Assembly (NCBI RefSeq): GCF_900604535.1
Contig: NZ_UWOT01000007.1
Span: 62,001 to 126,000, forward strand
Direction of reading: 5' to 3'
DNA length: 64,000 nt
Source: Romboutsia_E sp900604535
GTDB lineage: Bacteria; Bacillota; Clostridia; Peptostreptococcales; Peptostreptococcaceae
Each line of letters opens with the position of its first letter. Position 1 is the first letter of the stretch. This document shows, piece after piece, positions 8,296 through 17,304 of the stretch. The position numbers and the translations under genes were made by a program. Below the pieces are notes generated by a model. It had not been told where the DNA came from. It ran no database searches and saw only the letters and a list, made by a program, of their open reading frames with translations.

Positions 8296-9669
8296 CTAGC
8301 TAAATATTTTATCGATTTTTATTTTCACCTTATTTAATATGTTATCCTTATTTTGTAAATAGTCATTATAACTTCCATAGTCTCTACAAATACTACTTAT
8401 TGACTCTCCTATGATAAAGTTGATTTTCTCCAAATTATAATCGTACATAGTTTCAACACTATCAACTTCAATAAGTATCTTACATATGCATAAATATAAA
8501 TCTTTTATTATTACATCTCCACCAAATTCAAAATTATTCATAATTATTTCTTTACTTTCATTAGAAATAACTTTTTGCTTTATAAATTTTATAAAACTTT
8601 CAAAGTCCTGTTTATTGTTATATGGCTCTATTTCAAATAATATTCTAAAGAATAAATTCCATGCAAATTCACTATTTAATTTATCTACTATATAATCTCC
8701 AAGGTCCTTACAAAATTCATCTTCTAAAAGCGGTGGTTGATCAAAAACAATTGGTTGATTAAAGTCAATATCTTTTTTTGATATATCATTTATTCTCGTT
8801 AATCCATTAATCATTAGGTCTCCAAATAAGCCATCATCTACTTCATCTATATTTTTGTTAAATGAATAATTTAATATAGTTTCACAAGGTTTTTTAAAAT
8901 CTACAACAAATCCAATACTTTCTTTCATTTTCATAGAAAAAGTATCATGAGCCATTTTAGCTAACACTTTCTCTAATTCTTTCTTTTTACTAGATGAGTG
9001 ATCTAAGCCAACTGTATTAAAGTTTTTATATATGTTTAATAATTGATTATCAATCATTGTAAGGTTATTTTTAATAGATATCATCATATCTTTTAAGAAG
9101 CTATCTCCTAATAAATATGTATTATTTTTATAAATAACCTTATGTTCAATCTCGCTCCAGAATATATTTACCAGAGATTTTATCTGAAGTTCAAATTTTA
9201 TTTGCCTATCTAAATATTTAAATTTCCCATCAATTCTATATATCTCAAATCCATTCTTTTGTTTTTTAGGTTGTTTCTCACTTAACTTTAAAGTTATATT
9301 AGGATTTTGTTTATTATAATAATAAATTCTATCATCAGTTTTATTAAAATATCTTCTTAAAACCCTATATATCTTATTTTCATCTTCTATAAATCTACAT
9401 TCTATTCTTACTCCAATTAAGTCAGATAAATTGTGAATAAGATTTTCTGCTTCATTATATTTTTTTAAATATCTATTTCTAATAATCTTTTCTCTTAAAC
9501 TGCTCTCTGATTTTACTCTAGACTTTACATTTATATATTCTTCTTTTTTAAGATTTAAAATCTCTTCGAAGAACTCCTCTAGCTCATCTCCTATTAACTC
9601 TAATGTTGAACTCATAGATGTTAACATATCTATTGATTCTTCTATAAAATCAAACTCTAGTAGTCCCAT
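8296..9669 (-). CDS. RelA/SpoT-domain protein with long C-terminal extension, probably catalytically altered
   Basis: The product is 457 aa. Residues of roughly 40-200 match the RelA/SpoT nucleotidyltransferase domain, with LSDLIGVRIECRF and the closing ELQIKSLVNIFWSEIEH segment. The G-loop, normally Y-x-S-x-H in ppGpp synthetases, reads GFEIYRIDG here, so active synthesis is doubtful. The remaining 250 residues are mostly predicted helical and I do not recognise them. The ATG follows an AGGAGTG site and the gene precedes mobA by 7 bp. It may be a divergent alarmone enzyme, a toxin-like RelA/SpoT protein or a regulator. Confidence 0.7.
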   Translation of the reverse strand: MGLLEFDFIEESIDMLTSMSSTLELIGDELEEFFEEILNLKKEEYINVKSRVKSESSLREKIIRNRYLKKYNEAENLIHNLSDLIGVRIECRFIEDENKIYRVLRRYFNKTDDRIYYYNKQNPNITLKLSEKQPKKQKNGFEIYRIDGKFKYLDRQIKFELQIKSLVNIFWSEIEHKVIYKNNTYLLGDSFLKDMMISIKNNLTMIDNQLLNIYKNFNTVGLDHSSSKKKELEKVLAKMAHDTFSMKMKESIGFVVDFKKPCETILNYSFNKNIDEVDDGLFGDLMINGLTRINDISKKDIDFNQPIVFDQPPLLEDEFCKDLGDYIVDKLNSEFAWNLFFRILFEIEPYNNKQDFESFIKFIKQKVISNESKEIIMNNFEFGGDVIIKDLYLCICKILIEVDSVETMYDYNLEKINFIIGESISSICRDYGSYNDYLQNKDNILNKVKIKIDKIFS

Positions 9670-9789
9670 AATCTACACTCCTAATTATTATCTATTTTAC
9701 TTGATTAATTTTATCATTATTTATTATATAAAGTAAACTAAACAGGACTAAAATTCATGATAACTTCATAATTAAGTATTTGCTATAAA

Positions 9790-9822
9790 TAAAAATAAAC
9801 CCTTATACAGGGCTTATTTTTA
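9790..9822 (-). terminator. Terminator after recQ
   Basis: AAAATAAGCCCT pairs with AGGGTTTATTTT with one G-T pair and a 5-nt loop, followed by a T-rich tract on the minus strand. Confidence 0.75.
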
Positions 9823-9836
9823 TTTTAATTATTTAT

Positions 9837-12314
9837 TTACTCAAAAATTAATTCCTTTTTATTTGTGTTCTCTAAATATTCTTCAAGAATAATCGCTCTT
9901 ATAGATTCATATTTTATATAATTAGGAAGATTTTTCTTTATTAAACTTATCTTTTCTCTTCCAAATACATTACATGCACTTAATATAATTTCCTTTTCTT
10001 CTTCAGTATAAAATTCTTTTAGATTCAAATTAAACTGTATACTCTTATTTTCTTTAACATAATCGTATACATATCCTAAAATAGTTGATATGGAAGTTTC
10101 TAGATCTTCACTTATATTATTAATATTTTTACCTTGATTTAACAAATCCAAAGCTATTTCATTATTTTTTCTACTTTCACCATCTATAACAACTTTTAAT
10201 TTTTTTCTATATATCCAATTCACATTTATATTATTATCTAATATATAATATTTAACTAAAGATATTATATCCTCACCATATTTTTCTATTTTTATAGGAC
10301 CAATTCCTGATATATCTTCAAGCTGTTCATTATTTACTGGGTATCTACCACTTATTTCTTTTAACGTATTATTACCTAAAACTCGATACGGCAATGTATT
10401 TTCTTTTTTAGCATATTCTTCTCTTAATTCTTTTAATTTTTTATATAAATTTTCATCTGTTTTTACAAAGAAAAATTCTTCATCATCTTTATTAGATAAT
10501 ATATCTATATTAGTTTCCTTATTTATATTTTTCTCAGTTATATATCCTTCTATGAGCTCTATAAATTTATTACCATATTTCTCATATTTAATTTCTCCTA
10601 CTCCAGAAATTTTTAATATTTCTTCTTTGTTTGTAGTATACATTGATGACATTTCTTTTAATACACTATCTCCAAATACCATGTATGGAGCTATATTTTC
10701 TTCTATTGCTATATTATATCTTAATGATTTTAGCATTTCATATAATTCATTATTTGTATTTAATGCTTTACTAACTACAACTTCTCTGAATTTTACTTCA
10801 ATATCGCCTTTTAATACTTTAGTTGATAGTTCATTTAATTTTACAGTAGGAAAAGTACCATTATACCCTATATTTTTAACTAGATCTAAATATCCATGAG
10901 ATACTAACGTATTTATAAAAATTTTCAAATTATCACTAGAATAATCTCTCATTATTCCATAAGTAGATAACTCATTAAATCCTAAATCTAATATTTTTTT
11001 ATTTTTAGACCCTCTAAGTACATCAACTATTACATTAATACCAAAACTTCGTTTCATCCTATAAACACACGATATAACTTTTTGAGCATCTAAGGTTTTA
11101 TCTATAACTTCACCTTCACTTAGACAGTTACTACAATTATCACATCTATCATTAGAATCCTCTCCAAAATAGGCTAATACACCTTTTCTATAACAATGGT
11201 TAGAATATATCAAATCTTTCATATGCTGTAATTTTTCATGTTGTACTAATTTTCTCTTAGTATTTTCTACACTTATATCAATTAAATATTGCTGAATGTA
11301 TATATCTCCTGGAGAAAATAAAAGTATACACTCACTTGCTTCACCATCTCTACCCGCTCTTCCTATTTCTTGGTAATAGTTCTCTATACTTTGAGGCATA
11401 TTATAATGTATAACCCATCTTATATTTGATTTATCTATTCCCATACCAAATGCATTAGTCGCTATCATTATATTAATTTTATCATTTATAAAATCTTCTT
11501 GATTTTGCTTTCTTTCTTCTTTAGAAAGTCCTGCATGATATTTAGATACTAAATATCCTCTCTTTTTTAATCCTTCATATATTTTCTCTACATCTTTTCT
11601 TGTTGCAACGTATATTATTCCACTTTCATTATTATGATTCTCTAAATAGTCAATTATATATTTATTTTTACTTGATGATTTTACTATATTTATAAATAAA
11701 TTTTCTCTATTAAATCCAGTTATATATACATCTGGTTCTCTTAGTTTTAGACTATTTATTATATCTTCTCTAACTTCTTGAGATGCAGTTGCAGTAAAAG
11801 CTGTTACAACTGGTCTATTGTAAAGAGTATCTATAAAATGATGTATTTTTGTATAACTTACTCTAAAATCATGTCCCCAACTAGATACACAATGAGCCTC
11901 ATCTATTGCTATTTGACTTATATTTTTCTCTTTTATTATACTATTGAATTCATAACTATCTAACCTTTCTGGTGCAACATAAATTATCTTATATTTATCA
12001 TCTTTTATATTATTTATCACTTCATTAAATTCAGTACTACTAAGAGAACTATTTATATAGGCTGCATCAATTCCCATGATATTTAATGCATCAACTTGGT
12101 CTTTCATAAGAGATATCAATGGTGATATTACTAATGTTATACCATCTAGGCAAAGTGCAGGAACTTGATAACATATAGATTTTCCACCACCTGTTGGCAT
12201 AATAGCAAGTACATCTTTTTTATTTATTATTGAGCTTATAATATCTTCTTGACCTTTTCTAAAGCTAGTATATCCGTAATATTTAACTAATATATCTAAA
12301 GGTTTAGTGTTCAT
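9837..12314 (-). CDS. recQ: ATP-dependent DNA helicase RecQ with two HRDC domains
   Basis: The product (825 aa) unwinds DNA 3'-to-5' in recombination and repair. Walker A PTGGGKS lies at 40-46 and DEAH at 138-141. A RecQ zinc site starts at C374 and ends in CDNCSNC. A winged-helix RQC region follows. Two HRDC domains lie at about 525-595 and 620-690, each with the ISG-x-G-x-I-K-x-EKYG pattern, and a helix-turn-helix-like tail closes the chain. The frame opens at a GTG at 12326, but the ATG at 12314 is 8 nt after AGAGGTGG and starts the normal N-terminus. Double HRDC domains occur in some Firmicute RecQ proteins. Confidence 0.95.
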   Translation of the reverse strand: MNTKPLDILVKYYGYTSFRKGQEDIISSIINKKDVLAIMPTGGGKSICYQVPALCLDGITLVISPLISLMKDQVDALNIMGIDAAYINSSLSSTEFNEVINNIKDDKYKIIYVAPERLDSYEFNSIIKEKNISQIAIDEAHCVSSWGHDFRVSYTKIHHFIDTLYNRPVVTAFTATASQEVREDIINSLKLREPDVYITGFNRENLFINIVKSSSKNKYIIDYLENHNNESGIIYVATRKDVEKIYEGLKKRGYLVSKYHAGLSKEERKQNQEDFINDKINIMIATNAFGMGIDKSNIRWVIHYNMPQSIENYYQEIGRAGRDGEASECILLFSPGDIYIQQYLIDISVENTKRKLVQHEKLQHMKDLIYSNHCYRKGVLAYFGEDSNDRCDNCSNCLSEGEVIDKTLDAQKVISCVYRMKRSFGINVIVDVLRGSKNKKILDLGFNELSTYGIMRDYSSDNLKIFINTLVSHGYLDLVKNIGYNGTFPTVKLNELSTKVLKGDIEVKFREVVVSKALNTNNELYEMLKSLRYNIAIEENIAPYMVFGDSVLKEMSSMYTTNKEEILKISGVGEIKYEKYGNKFIELIEGYITEKNINKETNIDILSNKDDEEFFFVKTDENLYKKLKELREEYAKKENTLPYRVLGNNTLKEISGRYPVNNEQLEDISGIGPIKIEKYGEDIISLVKYYILDNNINVNWIYRKKLKVVIDGESRKNNEIALDLLNQGKNINNISEDLETSISTILGYVYDYVKENKSIQFNLNLKEFYTEEEKEIILSACNVFGREKISLIKKNLPNYIKYESIRAIILEEYLENTNKKELIFE

Positions 12315-12534
12315 ATTTTTATCCACCTCTCCGAACTTACGTTTGTTTTAATTATAATCGCTTTTTTTATCTTTTATTCATATATAATATCATAAAATTT
12401 GCTCTATAGCTTTTATTTATATCTTTTATTCTACTTATAGTAAATTTCTATTTTAAAATTTATCTTAGATATGCATAAACTATATAAAATATACTTTTAT
12501 TAATAGTATCTATAAACCTTGGAGGTATTAAATT

Positions 12535-12910
12535 ATGTACAACTATATTAATGATTTAAATAAGGATAAGCAAAATCTTATTAATAAATATTCTTTAGTA
12601 CTTAATGATGATTTGATTTGGGAGTTCAACCATACTAAATATTTTAAAGTTAAATACTTTTCTCATAAGTTTGCTATAAAACATTCTACCTCACCCTTCT
12701 ATTTCATATATATAAACTTTGTTATGCTAAAATCAAATATTTTGAATCAAATTTCTCGAAATATGATCCTTATATATATAATTATAAATCGGGATTTATA
12801 AAGTGTAATTATATGATATGGAATTTATAAAACATAAATATAGCGATACATTTATAGACCTTAGAAATTTAAATAAAATAAAAAATATTAAAATTCAAAT
12901 CATTTTGTAA
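12535..12910 (+). pseudogene. Decayed small gene with two frameshifts
   Basis: An ATG follows a perfect GGAGGT site (TTGGAGGTATTAAATT) and opens a plausible coding stretch for about 50 codons (DDLIWEFNHTKYFKVKYF). The frame then turns into low-complexity hydrophobic sequence. Protein-like sequence continues in a second frame (KIKYFESNFSKYDPYIYNYK, GCT at 12726) and then a third (EFIKHKYSDTFIDLRNL), ending at the TAA at 12908-12910. Joining the three pieces would give about 125 residues. I do not recognise the family. Two indels in one assembly, or true decay, would both explain it. It lies alone between recQ and agcS. Confidence 0.55.
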
Positions 12911-12939
12911 TTATCTTGAAAACTTTGAACCCAAACTAT

Positions 12940-12990
12940 AAAAGGACTATTTCGTGTAGATTGATTATTCTACTCGAAATAGTCCTTTTT
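12940..12990 (-). terminator. Strong terminator after agcS
   Basis: AAAAGGACTATTTCG and its complement CGAAATAGTCCTTTT form a 20+ bp stem with one mismatch, extended by GTAGA/TCTAC. T-runs lie on both sides, so it can act on both strands. Confidence 0.85.
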
Positions 12991-12997
12991 ATTTAAA

Positions 12998-14422
12998 TTA
13001 TGCTATTATCTCATCTTTTTCAGATTCCCATCCAGATAAATTTTCAAGACCTTTTATATTTTTTGCATTAAATATTGGATCTTCTATACCTGATTTTCGT
13101 TGTGCTTCATAATCTTTAAGCGCTAGAAATGCATATTTACCTAATAGAGCTATGGCAATTAAGTTTATTACAGCCATTAATCCCATAAATACATCTGCTA
13201 AATTCCATACTATATCTATCTTTGCTACAGAACCAAATAATACAAACCCTACAACTGCTATTCTAAATACTGTCATTATAGATTTTTTATTATTCATAAA
13301 CTCTATATTAGCTTGTCCATAGTAATAGTTTCCTACTATTGAACTAAACGCAAATAGCAATATACACACTGCTATAAATATATTTCCTATAGGTCCTATA
13401 TGATAGGCTAAAGCTTCTTGTGTTAATCCTATACCTTCAGCAGAACTTGTTGCATATCCTGGGTATAATAATACTACAAATGCTGTACAAGAACATATTA
13501 TTAGTGTATCTACAAATACTCCAAGTGCTTGTATTAATCCTTGTTTAACAGGATGTGATACTTCTGCACTTGCAGCTGCATTAGGTGCACTACCCATTCC
13601 TGCTTCATTTGAGAATAAACCTCTTTTCACTCCTACTAGTATTATTCCACCCATAGTACCCATTGACATACTTCTAAAATCAAGAGCACTTGAGAATATT
13701 AACTTTATTACATTTGGTATTTCATTTATATTAATAGCCATTACAAATAATGAAACTAATATATATAATACAGCAAGAACTGGTACTATCACTTCAGATA
13801 CCTTAGCTATTCTATGAGAACCACCAAATATAACTAAAGCTGTCACTATTGCTATTACTATACCTAATCCCAGTCTATTTATTCCAAAAGCATTATTAAA
13901 AGCAGCTGTTATTGTATTGGCTTGAACTGCATTAAATACAAATGCAAAACATATTGTTATAAGTATTGAGAATGTAACTCCCATCCACTTCTTATTTAAA
14001 CCTTGTTCCATATAGTATGCTGGTCCACCTCTATATGATTTACCATCTTTTACTTTATATATTTGAGCTAACGTACTTTCTACAAATCCTGATGCAGAAC
14101 CCATTAATGCTATAAGCCACATCCAAAATATTGCCCCAGGTCCACCTGCAACTACTGCTATTGCAATCCCTGCTATATTACCTGTACCAACTCTTGATGC
14201 TGTACTTATACAAAATGCTTGGAATGAAGATATTTTACCTTCTTGTTTAGCATCTTTAGAAGTACTATCTCCTAAAAGTTTAAACATTTCTTTAAAGTAT
14301 CTAAATTGTACAAATCTAGTTTTTATTGTAAAGTAAATACCTAATGCAATAAGCATTGCTATTAGTATATACGTCCATAAAAAATCATTAAATTTTAATA
14401 TCACTTCATTTAATAATTCCAT
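12998..14422 (-). CDS. Alanine/glycine:cation symporter AgcS family
   Basis: The product (474 aa) is a polytopic membrane protein with about 10-11 hydrophobic spans. It shows the family signature ASRVGTGNIAGIAIA around residues 74-90 and the conserved KRGLFSNEAGMGSAPNAAAS segment in the middle. The family takes up alanine or glycine with sodium or protons. The ATG follows an AAGGGGG site. The gene is monocistronic and closed by a strong terminator. The long upstream gap holds a repeated 15-mer (14484, 14555) that might be regulatory. No glycine riboswitch is visible. Confidence 0.93.
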   Translation of the reverse strand: MELLNEVILKFNDFLWTYILIAMLIALGIYFTIKTRFVQFRYFKEMFKLLGDSTSKDAKQEGKISSFQAFCISTASRVGTGNIAGIAIAVVAGGPGAIFWMWLIALMGSASGFVESTLAQIYKVKDGKSYRGGPAYYMEQGLNKKWMGVTFSILITICFAFVFNAVQANTITAAFNNAFGINRLGLGIVIAIVTALVIFGGSHRIAKVSEVIVPVLAVLYILVSLFVMAININEIPNVIKLIFSSALDFRSMSMGTMGGIILVGVKRGLFSNEAGMGSAPNAAASAEVSHPVKQGLIQALGVFVDTLIICSCTAFVVLLYPGYATSSAEGIGLTQEALAYHIGPIGNIFIAVCILLFAFSSIVGNYYYGQANIEFMNNKKSIMTVFRIAVVGFVLFGSVAKIDIVWNLADVFMGLMAVINLIAIALLGKYAFLALKDYEAQRKSGIEDPIFNAKNIKGLENLSGWESEKDEIIA

Positions 14423-14483
14423 TTATTAAATCCCCCTTGTAGTTATTTTTATATTATCAAGTATAAAGTTGATTAAATTTTCT

Positions 14484-14569
14484 ATAAAAATGCAATTTAT
14501 TAATCTACTTATTCATTTAGTATAATTATAAGCTATTTTTTCATAAAATACAACATAAAAATGCAATTT
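14484..14569. repeat. Direct 15-bp repeat in the agcS upstream region
   Basis: ATAAAAATGCAATTT occurs at 14484-14498 and again at 14555-14569. A related GTTGCAATATTTT follows near 14583. The 325-bp gap (14423-14747) lies between divergent genes and otherwise holds only AT-rich sequence. The repeat may be an operator pair; this is a guess. Confidence 0.4.
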
Positions 14570-14747
14570 TATTTTTTCATGTTGCAATATTTTAATATAT
14601 TTATATTTTTACCCTTTTATTTCTAAATTATATATAAATTTTGTTTTACTATTTATGATATAGTATACTATTTTGTTTTATGTAAATAATCTTTAAATAT
14701 GATATAATTAAAACTATTCATTACATAATTTGAAAGGAATTAAATTT

Positions 14748-14969
14748 ATGGCTAATATTAAATATGATATAGAACAAGAATTAGGTATAATATCGAAGTC
14801 TGCAAAAGGTTGGAATAAAGAACTTAACTTAATTAGTTGGAATAATAGAGAAGCAAAATATGATATAAGAGATTGGGATGAATACCATGAAAAAATGGGA
14901 AAAGGTATAACTCTTACTAAAGAAGAATTAATTAACTTAAAAGAGCTTTTAAATAATTTAGATCTATAA
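14748..14969 (+). CDS. YdbC/PC4-like single-stranded nucleic-acid-binding small protein
   Basis: The product (73 aa) matches the bacterial YdbC family, which has a PC4 transcriptional-coactivator fold and binds single-stranded DNA or RNA. The strands read LGIISKSAKGWNKELNLISW and AKYDIRDW, ending in a helix (TKEELINLKELL). The frame also opens at a TTG at 14730, but the ATG at 14748 lies 9 nt after GAAAGGAA and gives the normal N-terminus (MANIKYDIEQ). The gene is monocistronic with its own terminator. The cellular role in bacteria is not well known. Confidence 0.85.
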   Translation: MANIKYDIEQELGIISKSAKGWNKELNLISWNNREAKYDIRDWDEYHEKMGKGITLTKEELINLKELLNNLDL

Positions 14970-14994
14970 TATCAGATGTAAATTTATAAAATAA

Positions 14995-15032
14995 AAAATT
15001 ACTAGTTATTTAACTTTATAACTAGTAATTTT
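14995..15032 (+). terminator. Bidirectional terminator between the YdbC-like and NifX-like genes
   Basis: AAATTACTAGTTAT pairs perfectly with ATAACTAGTAATTT around a short loop. It has A-rich and T-rich flanks on both sides, between convergent genes. Confidence 0.8.
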
Positions 15033-15046
15033 ATTTTTAATATATT

Positions 15047-15418
15047 TTAATGATGTCCACATCCATCGTGGTTGCAAGTATGATTTGTAGGAAATTCAAT
15101 AAGCTTATTTTCTTTGTATAGCGCTAGATTTTCTTTTATTGTATCTCCTTGAGATCTATATACTTTTACTCCCATAGAATTTAATTTATTTATAGCTCCT
15201 GCCCCTATTCCTCCAACTATAACTACATCTACCATTGTACCTTGTAATGCTTTAAGTGGTTGGCACATACCATGTTCATGATTCAAATCATGATTGTTTA
15301 TTTCTGTTATCTCGTTATTCTCTAAGTCACAAACAACAAATAATGGTGCTGATCCAAAATGTCCATATGGCTTACTATTTAATCCTTCATTCATTTCTAC
15401 TGGTACACAAATTTTCAT
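15047..15418 (-). CDS. NifX/NifB-associated (dinitrogenase iron-molybdenum cofactor) domain protein
   Basis: The product (123 aa) has the Fe-Mo-cofactor-binding domain fold: MKICVPVE start, GHFGSAPLF at about 20-28, VVIVGGIGAGAINKL in the middle and a Cys/His-rich tail (THTCNHDGCGHH) that could bind a metal. Stand-alone members are common in anaerobes without nitrogenase and may handle Fe-S clusters or metals. It lies 1 bp after an ArsR-type regulator gene, so both are read from the ArsR-controlled promoter. The function is inferred from the domain only. Confidence 0.88.
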   Translation of the reverse strand: MKICVPVEMNEGLNSKPYGHFGSAPLFVVCDLENNEITEINNHDLNHEHGMCQPLKALQGTMVDVVIVGGIGAGAINKLNSMGVKVYRSQGDTIKENLALYKENKLIEFPTNHTCNHDGCGHH

Positions 15419-15419
15419 T

Positions 15420-15791
15420 TTAAAATCCTCCCTTTTTACAGCACTTATTCAATGCTTTACAATTAATTTTACACCCTACTTCATGAATTTCTTTAAATTC
15501 ATTGTATTCTAAAATGTCTTCTACACTGTCATTTTTTATAAATTTAATAAATGATATGCACTGATCAAATATCTCTTTATCTATAGTATAAAAAACAAAG
15601 TAACCTTCCTTAATTCCTTTTAAAATGCCCACATCTTTTAATATTTTAATATGTTGAGATACCGCTGAGTCTGATATACCTAATAACTTAGATATTCCTT
15701 TTTGACATATATTACGTTTAGATGCTAGAACTAGTATTTTAAGTCTGGTTTCATCACTCAATGCTTTAAATACTTTACTTAGATTTTCCAT
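15420..15791 (-). CDS. ArsR-family winged-helix regulator
   Basis: The product (123 aa) shows the ArsR fold: FKALSDETRLKIL at the N-terminus, a recognition helix around SDSAVSQHIKIL, a wing with KEGYFVFY, and a cysteine-rich C-terminus (CKINCKALNKCC). Such proteins repress their own operon until they bind metal, metalloid or a reactive sulfur species. The cysteines are candidate ligands, but the effector is unknown. The ATG follows AGAGGTG. A perfect operator-like palindrome sits between its -10 box and the start codon, which points to autoregulation of arsR and the NifX-like gene. Confidence 0.9.
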   Translation of the reverse strand: MENLSKVFKALSDETRLKILVLASKRNICQKGISKLLGISDSAVSQHIKILKDVGILKGIKEGYFVFYTIDKEIFDQCISFIKFIKNDSVEDILEYNEFKEIHEVGCKINCKALNKCCKKGGF

Positions 15792-15806
15792 CAGTCACCT
15801 CTTTTG

Positions 15807-15833
15807 ATTAAGTATTTACTTAATTAAATTATA
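15807..15833 (-). promoter_or_regulatory. ArsR operator overlapping the arsR promoter
   Basis: ATTAAGTA-TT-TACTTAAT is a palindrome with 8-bp arms at 15807-15824. A TATAAT -10 box on the minus strand (15828-15833) lies just upstream, so the palindrome covers the transcription start. This is the classic layout of ArsR autorepression. Confidence 0.7.
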
Positions 15834-15895
15834 GTATTCTTATTTAAATCCTGCAACACTTATATAAATTTTAATTTTATATACCTTTGTAAAAT

Positions 15896-15936
15896 AAAAA
15901 AAGCTTAAAGATTGTGATAAATCTTCAAGCTTTTTT
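15896..15936 (-). terminator. Terminator after the thioredoxin/reductase operon
   Basis: AAAAGCTTGAAGAT pairs with ATCTTTAAGCTTTT with one mismatch around an 8-nt loop. The minus strand continues with a T-run. It lies 3 bp after the reductase stop. Confidence 0.75.
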
Positions 15937-15939
15937 ATT

Positions 15940-16836
15940 TTATTTTTGTAACTTTCTTGCTTCCATTTTTAGTTTATCTAAATATGAAACTGCATTTAAT
16001 GCAGCTATTTGTCCTTGACCTGCAGATTTTATATATGAATATGGCTTACCAGCACAGTCTCCACATGCAAAGCATCCTTTTATATTTGTATTCATATTTA
16101 TATCTATAACTACGTGTGGTCCATCCGTTTCTAAACCTGGTACTAAAGATTTTACTGATGCACTATCTTTTATAACAAATACACCATCTACATCAATATC
16201 TTTTTCTTTAAATGAAACTTTATTTACAAGAGTTTCACCTTGAATCTGTATAGGTCTATCATTTATAACTTCTATAGAACTATCTAATTCATGATTTCCT
16301 CTCATTAATGATTCATTTTTATACATTGGTATAAAGTAAGTTTTCGATGCTATTTCACTTAAGAAGTTTGCTTCTTCTTCAGATTCTTTATTATAACCTA
16401 TTATAGCTACTTTTTTATCTTTATATAAAGGAGCATCACATGTTGCACAGTACCCAACACCTCTACCTAAGAATTCTTCTTCACCTTTTATAGGTTTTCC
16501 ATATTCTACACCAGTTGCTAAAATAACTGTAGTAGCTTCATACATAGAATCTCCAGACATTAATGCAAAATAGTCTCCCATAGAATAAATATTATTTATT
16601 CTTTTTTCACATATGTCTATATCTAATTGCTTTATATGGTCTGCAAACTTATTTTTTAAATCTTCTCCACTAATCTCATAAAATCCTAAATAGTTATCAA
16701 TTGAAGGAGCTTTTACAAGTTTATTACTTAAATTTTCACTTCCAAATAAAATTATATTTTTATTTCTTATTTTTGCATTTATAGCCGCTGATAATCCTGC
16801 TGGACCTGAACCGACTATAGCTATATCATATCTCAT
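15940..16836 (-). CDS. Thioredoxin reductase-like flavoprotein lacking the NADPH-binding motif
   Basis: The product (298 aa) reduces the adjacent thioredoxin. The FAD motif GSGPAG is at 9-14. The redox-active CATC is at 130-133. The FAD-closing segment GCFACGDCAG is near the C-terminus. The second Rossmann domain starts VAIIGYNKES (143-152), where canonical NADPH-dependent TrxB has GGGDSA, and no HRR-type NADP-binding pattern is seen. That absence is characteristic of the ferredoxin-dependent flavin thioredoxin reductases and related enzymes of clostridia. It follows trxA by 15 bp. The electron donor is inferred, not shown. Confidence 0.85.
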   Translation of the reverse strand: MRYDIAIVGSGPAGLSAAINAKIRNKNIILFGSENLSNKLVKAPSIDNYLGFYEISGEDLKNKFADHIKQLDIDICEKRINNIYSMGDYFALMSGDSMYEATTVILATGVEYGKPIKGEEEFLGRGVGYCATCDAPLYKDKKVAIIGYNKESEEEANFLSEIASKTYFIPMYKNESLMRGNHELDSSIEVINDRPIQIQGETLVNKVSFKEKDIDVDGVFVIKDSASVKSLVPGLETDGPHVVIDINMNTNIKGCFACGDCAGKPYSYIKSAGQGQIAALNAVSYLDKLKMEARKLQK

Positions 16837-16851
16837 AATATCACCTATATT

Positions 16852-17169
16852 TTATAAGTAAGACTCTACCTTAGATTTTATTTGCTCTTTAGGAACGAAT
16901 CCTATCATTTTATCTACTACTTTACCATCTTTAAATATTATCATAGTTGGAACTGTTGATACACTAAATTGTTGTGCTATTTCTAAACTTTGATCAACAT
17001 CTAATTTATAAAAATTAGCCTTTCCATCCATTTCTTCTCCAAGTGCTTCAAATACTGGAGCTAACATTTTACAAGGTCCACACCAAGTTGCGAAAAAGTC
17101 AACTACAACTACTCCTTGTTTCTCTTCAACTTCACTTCTAAATTCTGATGTTTTTATTATTTTAGCCAT
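16852..17169 (-). CDS. trxA: Thioredoxin
   Basis: The product (105 aa) is a canonical cytoplasmic thioredoxin. The active site is WCGPC at residues 29-33, with DFFATWCGPCKMLAP context, the cis-proline loop VSTVPTM near 74-80 and GFVPKEQ at the end. The start follows an AGGAGG site. It is the first gene of a two-gene operon with the flavin reductase, so the pair forms a complete disulfide-reducing system. Confidence 0.97.
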   Translation of the reverse strand: MAKIIKTSEFRSEVEEKQGVVVVDFFATWCGPCKMLAPVFEALGEEMDGKANFYKLDVDQSLEIAQQFSVSTVPTMIIFKDGKVVDKMIGFVPKEQIKSKVESYL

Positions 17170-17304
17170 TTAAATTTCCTCCTAGCCCTTCTCTATAATT
17201 ATATTATGATATATTTTGATTTTAGTTATCATAATTTTAGATTTAATTTTTATAGTACAATTATACCCATAATTTGCTTGATAAATCAAATTTTTATTGT
17301 AAAT

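Noticed and set aside
14423..14747. Possible glycine riboswitch before the alanine/glycine symporter
   Set aside because: Tandem glycine aptamer signatures are absent; only a repeated 15-mer is present.
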